This document shows, piece by piece, positions 9,543-18,165 of a DNA stretch of 64,000 nucleotides. Origin of the DNA: Planctomycetota bacterium (GTDB lineage Bacteria; Planctomycetota; Planctomycetia; Pirellulales; Lacipirellulaceae). The position numbers and the translations under genes are program-made. Location: contig JAJDED010000044.1 of the NCBI GenBank assembly GCA_029259915.1, forward strand, positions 1-64,000, in the 5' to 3' direction. Under the pieces are notes generated by a model that was not told the origin of the DNA, ran no database searches, and was given only the letters and a program-made list of their open reading frames with translations. Each line of letters starts with the position of its first letter. Position 1 is the first letter of the stretch.

Positions 9543-10370
9543 TTAAACCGTTGCGGTTTCAGTCATCGATTCTTCGGCAGCCGCGGCTTCAGGATAAGCA
9601 GCGCGGATGCGGTCGTAACCATCGGTGTACAATTCACGAGCCAATTCTATGCCCCCCGTCTCGACAATCCGTCCGCCGAGCATCACATGCGTAAAGTCGG
9701 GAGCGTTGCGATCCAGCAGTTTGTCGTGGTGGGTGATAATGAGAATGCCCATCTTTTCACCCCCACCCGCGTCGGAGCCAATCTGGGCGATACTCTCGCT
9801 TGCCAGTTTCACTGCGTCGACGTCCAATCCGCTGTCGGTTTCGTCGAGAATCGCAAACTTCGGCCGCAACATGGCCATTTGCAAAATCTCGGCCCGCTTC
9901 ATCTCGCCGCCGGAAAATCCGTCATTCACATAACGACGGGCAAACTCCACGTCCATCCGCAACTGTTCCATGTTCTCGGTCAGCTCCTTGCGAAACTGCC
10001 GCATCGGAATCAGCTCCTCGCCTTCCTTGCGATCCGGGTTGCGGACATTGGTGGTGGCATGACGAAGAAAATCGGCCATCTTCACGCCGGGGATTGCCAT
10101 CGGACGTTGAAACGCCATAAAAATCCCAGCCCGGGCGCGCTCCGACGCATCCCACTCAAGCACGTTCCCATCGTTCAGCGCAATAGTTCCCCCCGTGACT
10201 TCGTAGCCAGGGTGGCCCATGATCGCGTTGCCAAGCGTGCTTTTACCCGAGCCGTTGGGGCCCATCAGTGCGTGGGTTTCGCCACGACGAATCGTAAGGT
10301 TCACGCCCCGCAGTATCGGCTTGCCTTCTACCGCGACGTGTAAATCGCTGATCTTCAGTGTGTCGGTCAT
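9543..10370 (-). CDS. sufC: SufC, Fe-S assembly ATPase
   Basis: This is an ABC-type ATPase of 275 residues. Walker A is GPNGSGKST (about residues 36-44), the signature is FSGGEMKR (about 152) and Walker B is FAILDETDSGLD (about 172), the last in the form typical of SufC. It powers the SufBCD scaffold. The C-terminus is extended by an Ala/Glu-rich tail. It follows nuoB by about 53 nt. No cysteine desulfurase gene (sufS) or sufE/sufU appears near it in this window. Confidence 0.97.
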   Translation of the reverse strand: MTDTLKISDLHVAVEGKPILRGVNLTIRRGETHALMGPNGSGKSTLGNAIMGHPGYEVTGGTIALNDGNVLEWDASERARAGIFMAFQRPMAIPGVKMADFLRHATTNVRNPDRKEGEELIPMRQFRKELTENMEQLRMDVEFARRYVNDGFSGGEMKRAEILQMAMLRPKFAILDETDSGLDVDAVKLASESIAQIGSDAGGGEKMGILIITHHDKLLDRNAPDFTHVMLGGRIVETGGIELARELYTDGYDRIRAAYPEAAAAEESMTETATV

Positions 10371-10423
10371 TTGTGTGTGTTGAGGGGTGAGAGGTCCGAG
10401 GTCAGGGGTCAGAAGAATTAAAT

Positions 10424-11044
10424 TTATCCGGTGATTTTTTGGTGGTCGTAGATGGGAGCGTTGTCCGCTGGCGCTGCGACGTAGCCCGAGTGATGGGGCA
10501 TGGGAAGTTCGTCTTCCACTTTTCTGCCCAATTGAGCAAAACCCGCACTGCCTGCGCTCTTGGCGATCTTGTGTCCTTTGATTTTGTCTTGAATTCGCAT
10601 CAATCCCTCAAGCAAAGCTTCGGGACGCGGCGGACAACCGGGCACATAAACGTCGACCGGCACCACCAAATCGACACCCTTCACCACGTGGTAGCCATAC
10701 TTGAAATAAGGCCCACCGCCCACGGTGCATGCGCCCATGGCGATCACAAACTTGGGATCCGGCATCAGGTTGTAAAGCCGCCGCACTCGGCTGGCCATTT
10801 TGTAGGTCACGGTCCCGGCCACAATCATCAGATCGGCCTGTCGAGGCGTTGCCCGAAACGCGCCCGCGCCGAAGCGATCCATGTCGTATCGGCTCGCACC
10901 CGCGGCCATCATTTCAATCGCACAACAAGCCAAACCGAACGTCATCGGCCAAATGCTCGATTGGCGCGCCCAATTGATCGCTTGTTCTACAGTGGTCGTA
11001 ATGACGTTTTCTTCAAAACGCCCTTCAATCCATGGCTGTGTCAT
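10424..11044 (-). CDS. nuoB: NADH-quinone oxidoreductase subunit B (NuoB)
   Basis: The 206-residue protein carries the four cysteine ligands of cluster N2: the adjacent pair in [10 protein letters not shown] (40 and 41), C106 in [10 protein letters not shown] and C137 in [14 protein letters not shown]. This is the complex I subunit that passes electrons to quinone. I start at the ATG at 11044 ([15 protein letters not shown]); an in-frame ATG at 11056 and a longer frame to 11128 exist but add non-conserved sequence. No other nuo gene is in the window: the neighbours are sufR upstream and sufC downstream, which is unusual. It could be the sole complex I copy or a paralogue. Confidence 0.9.
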   Translation of the reverse strand: MTQPWIEGRFEENVITTTVEQAINWARQSSIWPMTFGLACCAIEMMAAGASRYDMDRFGAGAFRATPRQADLMIVAGTVTYKMASRVRRLYNLMPDPKFVIAMGACTVGGGPYFKYGYHVVKGVDLVVPVDVYVPGCPPRPEALLEGLMRIQDKIKGHKIAKSAGSAGFAQLGRKVEDELPMPHHSGYVAAPADNAPIYDHQKITG

Positions 11045-11170
11045 AACAGCTTCCATCCCTAATGAACTGATTAATTGATCTGTAAACTGAAAAATGTTTT
11101 GGCCCAAGCGACATTTTTCGACCGGCACCCGGCAAGTCGTCGCTAGAATCTGCCAAGCCTATCATTCCCC

Positions 11171-11857
11171 TTAATGAGTGGCTAGTGTTGCCGGCGTCAT
11201 CGTCCCCGGAGACACCGAAGCCGAACTCATTTCAAACGTACAGCAAGTCGACCCGTCCAGCCGACAATCGCCGAGCCGCACCTTCTCCCCCAAAACCTCG
11301 GAAAACAGCATTTTTTCCAGCGAGCAAATGGTTCGATCCTGCTCGGCCAGATCGGGATACGGACATGCCAATATCTTAAGAATCGGAAGCGGATTATCCT
11401 CGTCGGCTGCTTGGATCTCGAAAGGCATGTCGCGCTGGCCCATTAAATCAACTAACGAACTCAACCGCTCGTGCAACGTCTCTCCGTCCATTTTGTTGCG
11501 ATAGATCTCGGCAAGTCGCTCGACAACGCGCTGCATCAGCCGGTAACGAACATCGGGATCGTCGACCGATCGCAATTCCGACCAAAGCACGTGGGCCAAA
11601 TCTTCGTAGTTGTTCCCAGCGGCTCGAAGGCCCGCCGGAGACAAAGAATATCGATGCATCGGCCGCCCTCGACCAACGGACTCCGTCTCGCGGATGACTA
11701 AACCCTGCTCCATCAGTCGATTCAGCCGCTGGCGGATCGCAGTGGCCGTAACTCCCGCAAACTTCACCAGATCGCTAATCGTGCAGCCCTCGGCGCGACG
11801 CAGATAGTCGACGATCGCGTCGTCGGACATCGTTCGTGGCTCGATTTCAGAAGGCAT
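11171..11857 (-). CDS. sufR: SufR-like Fe-S-sensing transcriptional regulator
   Basis: The N-terminal winged helix-turn-helix (about residues 15-75, with GVTATAIRQRLNRLMEQGLV) is of DeoR/ArsR style. The C-terminal half has cysteines at 165, 178, 198, 205 and 206, spaced like the Fe-S ligands of SufR repressors. SufR shuts down suf transcription when its cluster is loaded. Its position at the head of nuoB-sufCBD supports the assignment. An internal ATG at 11830 is an alternative start. A CAAC-N6-TTTG site lies upstream at 11938. Confidence 0.85.
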   Translation of the reverse strand: MPSEIEPRTMSDDAIVDYLRRAEGCTISDLVKFAGVTATAIRQRLNRLMEQGLVIRETESVGRGRPMHRYSLSPAGLRAAGNNYEDLAHVLWSELRSVDDPDVRYRLMQRVVERLAEIYRNKMDGETLHERLSSLVDLMGQRDMPFEIQAADEDNPLPILKILACPYPDLAEQDRTICSLEKMLFSEVLGEKVRLGDCRLDGSTCCTFEMSSASVSPGTMTPATLATH

Positions 11858-11937
11858 GGTTTTCTCTCGAAATGCGTCGGAATGGGGAGCACCGGCGGTC
11901 CTAACATTAGTTATCGTAACAAGTTCCTGATTAAAAA

Positions 11938-11951
11938 CAACTAGGTGTTTG
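11938..11951. promoter_or_regulatory. Candidate SufR operator
   Basis: CAAC-N6-TTTG lies inside a near-palindrome AAACAACTAGGTGTTT upstream of sufR. The cyanobacterial SufR box is CAAC-N6-GTTG, so one base differs. The location in the divergent sufR/symporter gap fits autoregulation. This is a pattern match only. Confidence 0.35.
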
Positions 11952-11987
11952 AAAAATATGGATTAGGCCACGTCTGGACGTAAACTG

Positions 11988-12016
11988 TTGACCTGAAAAG
12001 GCTTATTCGTTACAAG
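11988..12016 (+). promoter_or_regulatory. Candidate sigma-70-type promoter of the symporter gene
   Basis: TTGACC (11988-11993) and TACAAG (12011-12016) are separated by 17 nt and point to the symporter gene at 12152. That would leave an untranslated leader of about 130 nt. Confidence 0.35.
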
Positions 12017-12151
12017 AACCGCTCAGAATGCCCCCATTTACGCTGAGCCATGGGATTCCGTGTAACGCCGGGCATATGTTCGCGCTTGGACATAGCAGGA
12101 ACGCTTGCATAGCTAGGCCCTTCGCAACCCGTTGTCTGGAAGGAATGATCC

Positions 12152-13792
12152 ATGAGACTCCGAATTCTATCGTGCCTGTCACTTCTTGCCGCCTTAGGTG
12201 TTGTCTGCTTGCCAATGGCCGCACTTGCGCAGCATGCGGAGCAGGGCGAAGAGGTTCAACAGCCCGAGACTGCTCCTGGTGCGGAAGCACTGGATTGGCA
12301 AGAGAACGTCGACAGTTGGTTCGGTAAAACGCTGGTGACACCTTTGGTCAAGGTCTTGTTTTACGACTTTGGTACGGGCCCGCGTTCTAACGAACAGGGC
12401 AAAACTGTCAGTGAAGGCTGGCTTGGAACCTCGGTGCCGTTTGTTGTGGTTTGGCTCATGCTCGGAGCGATATTTCTCACACTGCGTATGGGATTCATCA
12501 ATCTGCGCGGATTCTGGCACGCTTTACGCGTGACCAAAGGGGACTACGACAATCCCGACGATGTGGGCGAAGTCACACATTTCCAAGCGCTCGCCTCCGC
12601 GTTGTCAGCCACCATTGGCTTGGGAAACATCGCCGGCGTGGCCATTGCTGTGGGAACAGGTGGGCCAGGAGCCGTGTTTTGGATGATACTCGCTGGTTTC
12701 TTTGGAATGACCAGCAAATTTGTCGAATGCACGTTGGCTCAGACTTACCGCCACGTCGATCACGATGGTCGCGTTTCGGGCGGACCCATGCGCTATTTGA
12801 GCGATGGGCTTAAAGAAATGGGTCTAGGGGCATTGGGTTCGGTCATGGCTGTTTTTTTTGCGGTACTATGCGTCGGCGGCTCGTTCGGCGGCGGCTGCGC
12901 TTTTCAGGTGGTCCAGTCGCTTGGCGTACTAAAAGAACAAGTCCCGCTACTGGCCGAACATAGCTGGGTTTATGGCGCGGTGATGGTTTTTCTAGTTGGC
13001 ATTGTCATCATCGGAGGGATTCGCCGCATCGCAGCCACAGCCGAAAAGCTAGTGCCGGCGATGTGCATCGTCTATGTGGCAACAGCCATCGCAATCCTGG
13101 TTCTCAACCACGATAAAATCGGGTGGGCATTCAACCAAATTTTCAGCGAGGCCTTTCAGATGGAAAGCGCCTTCGGTGGACTCTTGGGTGTGATGGTCGT
13201 GGGCATCAAGCGGGCCGCTTTTTCCAACGAGGCCGGCATCGGCTCGGCCGCAATCGCACATTCCGCTGCCAAGACCAACTACCCGGCTCGCGAGGGAGTC
13301 GTCGCAATGCTGGGACCGTTTATCGATACGGTAGTCATTTGCACGATGACCGGTTTGGTCATTGTCATCACTGGAGCTTACAACAATCCAGAATACGCCG
13401 ACTTGATCGCCAGTGATCAGGGCGCGACACTCACGAGCAAAGCATTTGGCAGCGTCATGAGCTGGTTCCCGCAAGTGCTAGCCGTCGCCGCGACGCTGTT
13501 TGCTTACTCCACGATGATTTCGTGGAGCTACTACGGTGAACGCTGCTTTACCTATCTCTTCGGCCAACGTTCGTCGATGGTCTACCGAATTATTTTCTTG
13601 GTGTTCGTCTTCCTCGGCTCGGTCGTGACTGCAACCAATATTTTGGTTTTCAGCGACCTCATGATTCTCTCGATGGCATTGCCAAACATTTTGGGATTGC
13701 TCTTAATGAGCGGCAAAGTGCGCAAAGCACTCGACGAATATTGGGCCGGCTACAAGAAGGGAGAATATCCAATCTACGAACGAATCGAGTGA
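12152..13792 (+). CDS. Alanine/glycine:cation symporter family protein (AGCS)
   Basis: The 546-residue polytopic protein has many membrane helices and the AGCS hallmarks SATIGLGNIAGVAIAVGTGGPGAVFWM (near residue 150) and GVKRAAFSNEAGIGSA-type segment, here GIKRAAFSNEAGIGSAAIAH near 350. It should import small neutral amino acids such as alanine or glycine with sodium. Unlike many AGCS members it has an N-terminal signal-like segment (residues 1-26) followed by an acidic periplasmic stretch. The ATG is preceded by GGAAGGA. It is monocistronic and divergent from sufR. The substrate is inferred from the family. Confidence 0.93.
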   Translation: MRLRILSCLSLLAALGVVCLPMAALAQHAEQGEEVQQPETAPGAEALDWQENVDSWFGKTLVTPLVKVLFYDFGTGPRSNEQGKTVSEGWLGTSVPFVVVWLMLGAIFLTLRMGFINLRGFWHALRVTKGDYDNPDDVGEVTHFQALASALSATIGLGNIAGVAIAVGTGGPGAVFWMILAGFFGMTSKFVECTLAQTYRHVDHDGRVSGGPMRYLSDGLKEMGLGALGSVMAVFFAVLCVGGSFGGGCAFQVVQSLGVLKEQVPLLAEHSWVYGAVMVFLVGIVIIGGIRRIAATAEKLVPAMCIVYVATAIAILVLNHDKIGWAFNQIFSEAFQMESAFGGLLGVMVVGIKRAAFSNEAGIGSAAIAHSAAKTNYPAREGVVAMLGPFIDTVVICTMTGLVIVITGAYNNPEYADLIASDQGATLTSKAFGSVMSWFPQVLAVAATLFAYSTMISWSYYGERCFTYLFGQRSSMVYRIIFLVFVFLGSVVTATNILVFSDLMILSMALPNILGLLLMSGKVRKALDEYWAGYKKGEYPIYERIE

Positions 13793-13833
13793 GAAATGCA
13801 GGCTGAAGCATATCCGAAAACGACGTAGCAATT

Positions 13834-13885
13834 AATTATTAGCCGCTGGCGGAAGCCAGTGGTCCCACCGGCTACCGCCGGGGGC
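13834..13885. repeat. Double-hairpin repeat (family TTATTAGC...GCTGGC), likely bidirectional terminator
   Basis: Two adjacent hairpins: CCGCTGGC/GCCAGTGG (13843-13850 with 13855-13862, GGAA loop) and CCGGC/GCCGG (13868-13872 with 13877-13881). It sits exactly in the convergent gap between the symporter and the dihydrouridine synthase. A related copy is at 20635-20672. Confidence 0.65.
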
Positions 13886-14928
13886 TAGGACTGAGGAAAA
13901 CAGTTTTCCACTACGCCGTAGAATTCCTCGGCCGATTCGATCGTCGCCACCTGCTTGCGGAATTCTCGCGCTCCGCGCCGGCCCTGCGCATAGCAGCAGG
14001 CGTATTTACGCATCAACACGGTTGCCTTTTCGGCGCCAAACCGTTGGCATACCAAATCGAAGTGATGCAGCAGAAGTTGGCGCTCTTCGCTTAACGTTGG
14101 GTCGGCAGGAATCGGCTCGCCCCGTAATGCTGCGGCCGCCTGGGCGAATAGCCACGGCTTGTTGAGCGACGCCCGGGCAATCATCACGCCGTCCACGCCA
14201 TAACGACGAAAAGCGTCGACCACTTTCTGCGGTGAATCGAGATCGCCGTTGCCGATCAACGGAATGCGTTTTAAGTGTGGTTTAATCGCGGCAATCCGAT
14301 CCCAATCGGCACAGCCGCGAAACATGTCGGCAGCGGTCCGTCCATGCACGGTCAGCGCTGCGGCGCCCGCCCCTTCAACCACCTGTGCCACGTCAATCGC
14401 ATTCATATGATCGTCCGTACAGCCAAGCCGAATTTTTGCTGTTACTGGCGTCGGCGCACAAGCCGCAACTACTTGCTCGATAATTTGTCCCATCCGTTCG
14501 GGATGTTTTAACAGATACGAGCCGCTTCCCGCCTTCTGAGTCACTTTGCGCACCGGGCAACCGAAATTGATGTCGACCACGCTCACGTGATACTCGTGAG
14601 CCAGCCGGGCACCCACCTTGGCCAACGTCGGCGGGTCGTTATCCCAAATCTGCACCGCCAACGGTCGCGGCTCGTCCATCACGCCCCACAATCGGTCGGG
14701 ATGCTCCGCCTGTTGCTCGTCGAGCCAAACAAATCCACGAGCATTGACCATCTCAGTCGCCAACAAACCTGTCCCACCAAACTCCCGAACAATCTGCCGA
14801 AACGCATAATTCGTAAACCCGGCCATCGGCGCCTGCAGAATCGGTGGATCGATCTTCAGCGGGCCAATGAAAAAAGGCTCGGCAATCGGCCGCTGTACGT
14901 TTTCATGCTCACATGCTACAGAAGACAT
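13885..14928 (-). CDS. dusB: tRNA-dihydrouridine synthase (DusB-like)
   Basis: This flavoprotein of 347 residues would reduce uridines in tRNA to dihydrouridine. The TIM-barrel signatures of the family are visible: LQAPMAGFTNYAFR near residue 33, VDINFGCPVRKVT with the catalytic Cys near 125, LTVHGRTAADMFRG near 195 and IPLIGNGDLDSP near 220. The length is normal. It is monocistronic, convergent with the symporter. The assignment to the DusB rather than the DusA or DusC subgroup rests on overall pattern and is less sure than the family. Confidence 0.93.
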   Translation of the reverse strand: MSSVACEHENVQRPIAEPFFIGPLKIDPPILQAPMAGFTNYAFRQIVREFGGTGLLATEMVNARGFVWLDEQQAEHPDRLWGVMDEPRPLAVQIWDNDPPTLAKVGARLAHEYHVSVVDINFGCPVRKVTQKAGSGSYLLKHPERMGQIIEQVVAACAPTPVTAKIRLGCTDDHMNAIDVAQVVEGAGAAALTVHGRTAADMFRGCADWDRIAAIKPHLKRIPLIGNGDLDSPQKVVDAFRRYGVDGVMIARASLNKPWLFAQAAAALRGEPIPADPTLSEERQLLLHHFDLVCQRFGAEKATVLMRKYACCYAQGRRGAREFRKQVATIESAEEFYGVVENCFPQS

Positions 14929-14978
14929 GGCCGTATTATACCCGCTCGCACGTTTTTGTCGCAGGGTGTTTTCCCTCC

Positions 14979-15011
14979 GCGAAACCGCAAGCGGACCGCT
15001 TGCGGTTTCGC
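14979..15011 (-). terminator. Perfect 15-bp stem hairpin downstream of the membrane protein gene
   Basis: GCGAAACCGCAAGCG (14979-14993) and its exact complement (14997-15011) are separated by three bases. It begins 35 nt beyond the stop codon at 15046. There is no clear U run, so termination could be factor-assisted, or this could be another palindromic repeat. Confidence 0.55.
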
Positions 15012-15045
15012 TGCTGTAGATACGAGTGCAAATTTCAAACTACAT

Positions 15046-15705
15046 TCACTCTTTCGCATCCGGCTTCGGCTCATCACTCACCATAAACGCATAAATTAGA
15101 ATGAATGCTGCATAAAACGTGATCATGAAACACCAATAGCTGGCGGCGCTGTCGGTGAAAATAAAACTCGCGATGGCCCAAACCCAGCCCCACGAGACAA
15201 TCAGCATGCTCTGCCAAAAGGGGCGCCACCAAAGCAAAAACGGAGCACCGATCACCCCCGCCCAGAGTCCGTACGCCCAAGGCGAAAACACCGGCGGGTT
15301 TTGCAACGACCACCAGTTGAGATGCCCCTGCGGCGTGACCTGTGTGGTTGAGGGTTGATAGATAACGCGGGCTGCGACAACCATGGTCAATCCAACAATA
15401 AGCAGTAGATAGAATGGCAGACGGCGCCGACGCACGGGCAAAACAAACGTTGAGCCGAACAGCGGCCCCCAAGCTTCTGCCAACAGGGCCAACGGAATCA
15501 GGCCAATGGTCAACAGGTGGTTCACAGTTCCGTGAGGCATCGGTCCGTCAAGCCAAAGAGCGCCCTCAACCCACTGCATAGCCGTAATACCAGCAAGCGC
15601 AACCGCGGCAAACTTCAGTCGCGGGTTATCCCGCCACAACAAATAGGCTGCCACGCCATACGAACAACCGCCGGCTAACAAACTTGAGGTTGCATTGAAA
15701 CAGAT
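15046..15705 (-). CDS. Polytopic membrane protein, possible ATC start codon
   Basis: Some seven hydrophobic segments cover nearly the whole of this 219-residue protein; the function is unknown. The first in-frame usual start is TTG at 15681 (MLAGG), but the seven codons before it read CFNATSS, resembling the MCFSA/MCFNA-type N-termini I associate with a family of small polytopic proteins. The codon at the expected Met is ATC (15703-15705), preceded at 8 nt by GGGAGGG, an excellent ribosome site. I therefore place the start at 15705 with ATC as initiator. A sequence error (ATG read as ATC) is the simple alternative. The short C-terminal tail is charged. Confidence 0.65.
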   Translation of the reverse strand: MCFNATSSLLAGGCSYGVAAYLLWRDNPRLKFAAVALAGITAMQWVEGALWLDGPMPHGTVNHLLTIGLIPLALLAEAWGPLFGSTFVLPVRRRRLPFYLLLIVGLTMVVAARVIYQPSTTQVTPQGHLNWWSLQNPPVFSPWAYGLWAGVIGAPFLLWWRPFWQSMLIVSWGWVWAIASFIFTDSAASYWCFMITFYAAFILIYAFMVSDEPKPDAKE

Positions 15706-15735
15706 GGGAAGTGCCCTCCCTGACCTGATCCCAGT

Positions 15736-16899
15736 TCACCTGCGAATGGTGGGCCCACCCGACCTGGGTTGGATAAGAATCGAGCGCTCGACATTGCTGT
15801 CGTTGGCTGGCGGCTGAGATGGCGGAGAGTGATTTCCTCCCGTAAATGTTTGAATCGATTTCTGTTCGACACGGGGATTGTCGATTGGCGCTTCAGCACT
15901 GGTTTGCTGAATTTCGGAAGTACCTTCCAACGGGCGATCCAATTTCTCTACGTGGATCAACATCGCAACCAACCGCTCGGTTGCCACAGTGTCAGGCGTT
16001 ACCAATTCGGTGTACCGGGCAATTTGCTGATTGTAATTGCGCACCGCACGAACAAACTCTCGACGACGCAACGCCATCAACTCGTGCGACTGCAACAGTT
16101 CAGCCCCATCCGATTGCGGGAGGCGACGTTCGCTCACACTTTGCAGATCCTTCCAGGCCGCAATAACGCCGTCCGATTGGTTTTGTAGATTTTGGTAATC
16201 GAGCGTTAAAAGTTTGTCGAGACGCTGCGCAGCCGGCGGTGCCGGAGTGCCGTCTGAAAAAATTTCCTCGAACCGCGTTTCATAAGCTCCGCAATGTGGC
16301 AAGTCGCTCGGTAGCGGCAACGATTCGGTAGCCAACGGTTGACCAAGCATCCCAGCCAACCGGTATTGCGCGGTCAAGGCCGACAGCTTGGCCAACTCCA
16401 CACGAGAATCTAAATCCCGCCGGGCGTTGTCCCACACAATTCCCGGTTGGGCAACGCTTTGCCGCAACGTGTTCAGTTCGGTCGACTCACGCAGGGCTAG
16501 ATAATAGTCGGTCACCGCGGCAGACAATTCCCAATAAGCCTCGATCCGCACGGTTTGCTCCGTGCGCGAACTCGCCCCACGGATTGCATCGACCAAAGAA
16601 ACCGGCACGCCGGACAATTGCCTTTGCTCTGGCACCACTATCAAGTTGTGCAGCAAAGTAACAGGCTTGGTGGAAGGCAGCGCAGCGCTGGTTGTCTCAG
16701 CGGAATTGGGATTCCCTTGCGTAGTATTACTAGAAGGCGGCGAGTACCGGTCCTGTGTAACGGGAATGCTTTGCGACGGTTGTTGCACAGCCGGCCGCAA
16801 CTCTGTTTCTGTGTATTGCTTTTCTGGATAACGCGAGTCTGCCGAGCTGCCCACCTGACCCAGTAGCAATATGCCAAGCAACATCGATATAGATTGCAT
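15736..16899 (-). CDS. Secreted protein of unknown function, helical, TolC-like flavour
   Basis: The product has 387 residues. The start at 16899 is chosen because AGGAG lies 6 nt upstream and the protein then begins with a signal peptide (MQSISMLLGILLLGQVGSSA). A Pro/Ser/Thr-rich linker (about 30-85) is followed by long amphipathic helices (about 130-330) with the heptad-like spacing seen in outer-membrane efflux proteins, but no clear family motif is visible. The C-terminus is low-complexity. It ends just before the membrane protein gene and may be co-transcribed with it. I do not recognise a specific function. Confidence 0.6.
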   Translation of the reverse strand: MQSISMLLGILLLGQVGSSADSRYPEKQYTETELRPAVQQPSQSIPVTQDRYSPPSSNTTQGNPNSAETTSAALPSTKPVTLLHNLIVVPEQRQLSGVPVSLVDAIRGASSRTEQTVRIEAYWELSAAVTDYYLALRESTELNTLRQSVAQPGIVWDNARRDLDSRVELAKLSALTAQYRLAGMLGQPLATESLPLPSDLPHCGAYETRFEEIFSDGTPAPPAAQRLDKLLTLDYQNLQNQSDGVIAAWKDLQSVSERRLPQSDGAELLQSHELMALRRREFVRAVRNYNQQIARYTELVTPDTVATERLVAMLIHVEKLDRPLEGTSEIQQTSAEAPIDNPRVEQKSIQTFTGGNHSPPSQPPANDSNVERSILIQPRSGGPTIRR

Positions 16900-17080
16900 C
16901 GCGGACTCCTTTCCCGTGAGAAACTTTGAAGGTTGACTGACTGAAGCCAACTCCTGCTTACTACGCACACAATAGCCTGCCACGAGTGCGAGGCAAAGTC
17001 AATCCAGACTTTTTGAACGGCCTAATGCTAGGTACCGTCTCTGTCCTAAGGAGCCAGTCCTAGTTGACAGAAAAAATAGG

Positions 17081-17158
17081 TTTCTCGCAGAGGCGCCAAG
17101 ACGCAGAGAGTAGACAATTGCCCGCGACATCCTCTGCGCCTTCGCGCCTTTGCGAGAG
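17081..17158. repeat. Phrase-like inverted repeat (CTCGCAGAGGCGC... type)
   Basis: The left arm at 17081-17110 reads TTTCTCGCAGAGGCGCCAAG onward. The right arm at 17131-17158 is an imperfect reverse complement, ending CTTTGCGAGAG. The arms are 20 nt apart, so a long hairpin can form. It occupies most of the gap between the genes at 16899 and 17229. Confidence 0.65.
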
Positions 17159-17228
17159 TCTTCAATCAAGGTTTTTCTGCAATGTGCGAAAAGGCTTTTA
17201 CGATCAGTTTTGTAAGCAGTTGGTAAAC

Positions 17229-17597
17229 TTACGCACCAGCATAAATCAACAACGCGCCAAAAGCCAAGGCAAACAGCGCCGCGACCCGGACGACAGCAGG
17301 TGGCCGCGAAAGCCACCAGGTGATGAACGTATCTAAACGCTTTTGTCCGACGATCAAAAGTACGAACGCAGCCACGATTGCAATCACGCCGAGAACTTGG
17401 ACCACAACGGGAAGCCGGCATGCCGGCGCTGCGATAAGAAAAACAACACCCATGACAAGGCGAACACCAACCGCAAGCCGAAACCGCATGGGACCTTCGC
17501 AATACTTCACGAGGTTCACAATCACCTTGGGGTTGGCAAGGCCCATCAATCCGACCACTGCCGCGAGCGCGCCAACAATTGAAACAAGAACAGCCAT
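17229..17597 (-). CDS. Small membrane protein, four predicted helices
   Basis: This 122-residue protein consists of four hydrophobic segments at about residues 4-22, 42-60, 64-83 and 100-120, with a short conserved-looking charged loop (ANPKVIVNLVKYCEG) after the first. No family is recognised with confidence. It has no signal peptide cleavage motif. It lies next to another small membrane protein (17655), but with 57 nt between them, so co-transcription is possible. Confidence 0.6.
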   Translation of the reverse strand: MAVLVSIVGALAAVVGLMGLANPKVIVNLVKYCEGPMRFRLAVGVRLVMGVVFLIAAPACRLPVVVQVLGVIAIVAAFVLLIVGQKRLDTFITWWLSRPPAVVRVAALFALAFGALLIYAGA

Positions 17598-17654
17598 ACC
17601 AAAATCCTCAGTCAGAGCCGAACAGCGTCATCCTTGGGAACTTCAAAGGATAAG

Positions 17655-18086
17655 CTACGACGATTGCCCAATTGTCGCCTTTTTCTGCTGCAGGTGCCAA
17701 ACAACGATTCCAGGGGCTAAGAAGCAAAGAGCACTAAGTCCCCATAATCCCCAGGTCACAAGTGGATCAAAATTATTTAATGAAAGTGTCCAAAAAATGA
17801 GCGACAGAATCGCATACGTAAATATCCCGCTGACGACCATCATCGCTAACGTCGCCATGATGATCCACGCACTTTTGTTCTCTTTCTTGTGTAGATAAGC
17901 AACAAAGACCCCAGGAGCCAAGAAGCCACTGACAGCAGGCCCCCATACCAAAAATGGATACTTGCTATAATACTCATAGTTGCCGTGAAACTTCGTTCCC
18001 AATTCCATCAGAACGAGTATCGTCGCAAAAAAAGTCACAGCCCCAAAGAACACCATCGACACCAAAGTGCAAACGATTTTCCACAT
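17655..18086 (-). CDS. Small membrane protein of unknown function
   Basis: This protein of about 143 residues has four hydrophobic segments (roughly 5-28, 45-65, 75-100 and 110-130) and a basic C-terminal tail. A GTG at 18089 directly precedes the ATG at 18086, and either could start translation; the purine-rich GAGGGGGAAG just upstream serves both. The family is not recognised. The composition is richer in A and T than in the neighbouring kinase gene. Confidence 0.55.
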   Translation of the reverse strand: MWKIVCTLVSMVFFGAVTFFATILVLMELGTKFHGNYEYYSKYPFLVWGPAVSGFLAPGVFVAYLHKKENKSAWIIMATLAMMVVSGIFTYAILSLIFWTLSLNNFDPLVTWGLWGLSALCFLAPGIVVWHLQQKKATIGQSS

Positions 18087-18165
18087 CACACTTCCCCCTC
18101 ACGGCGGAAAGAGAGAGTACGCCATAACGCGATTATAACACAACTGCCTCTCTAGGCGGCAGCGG

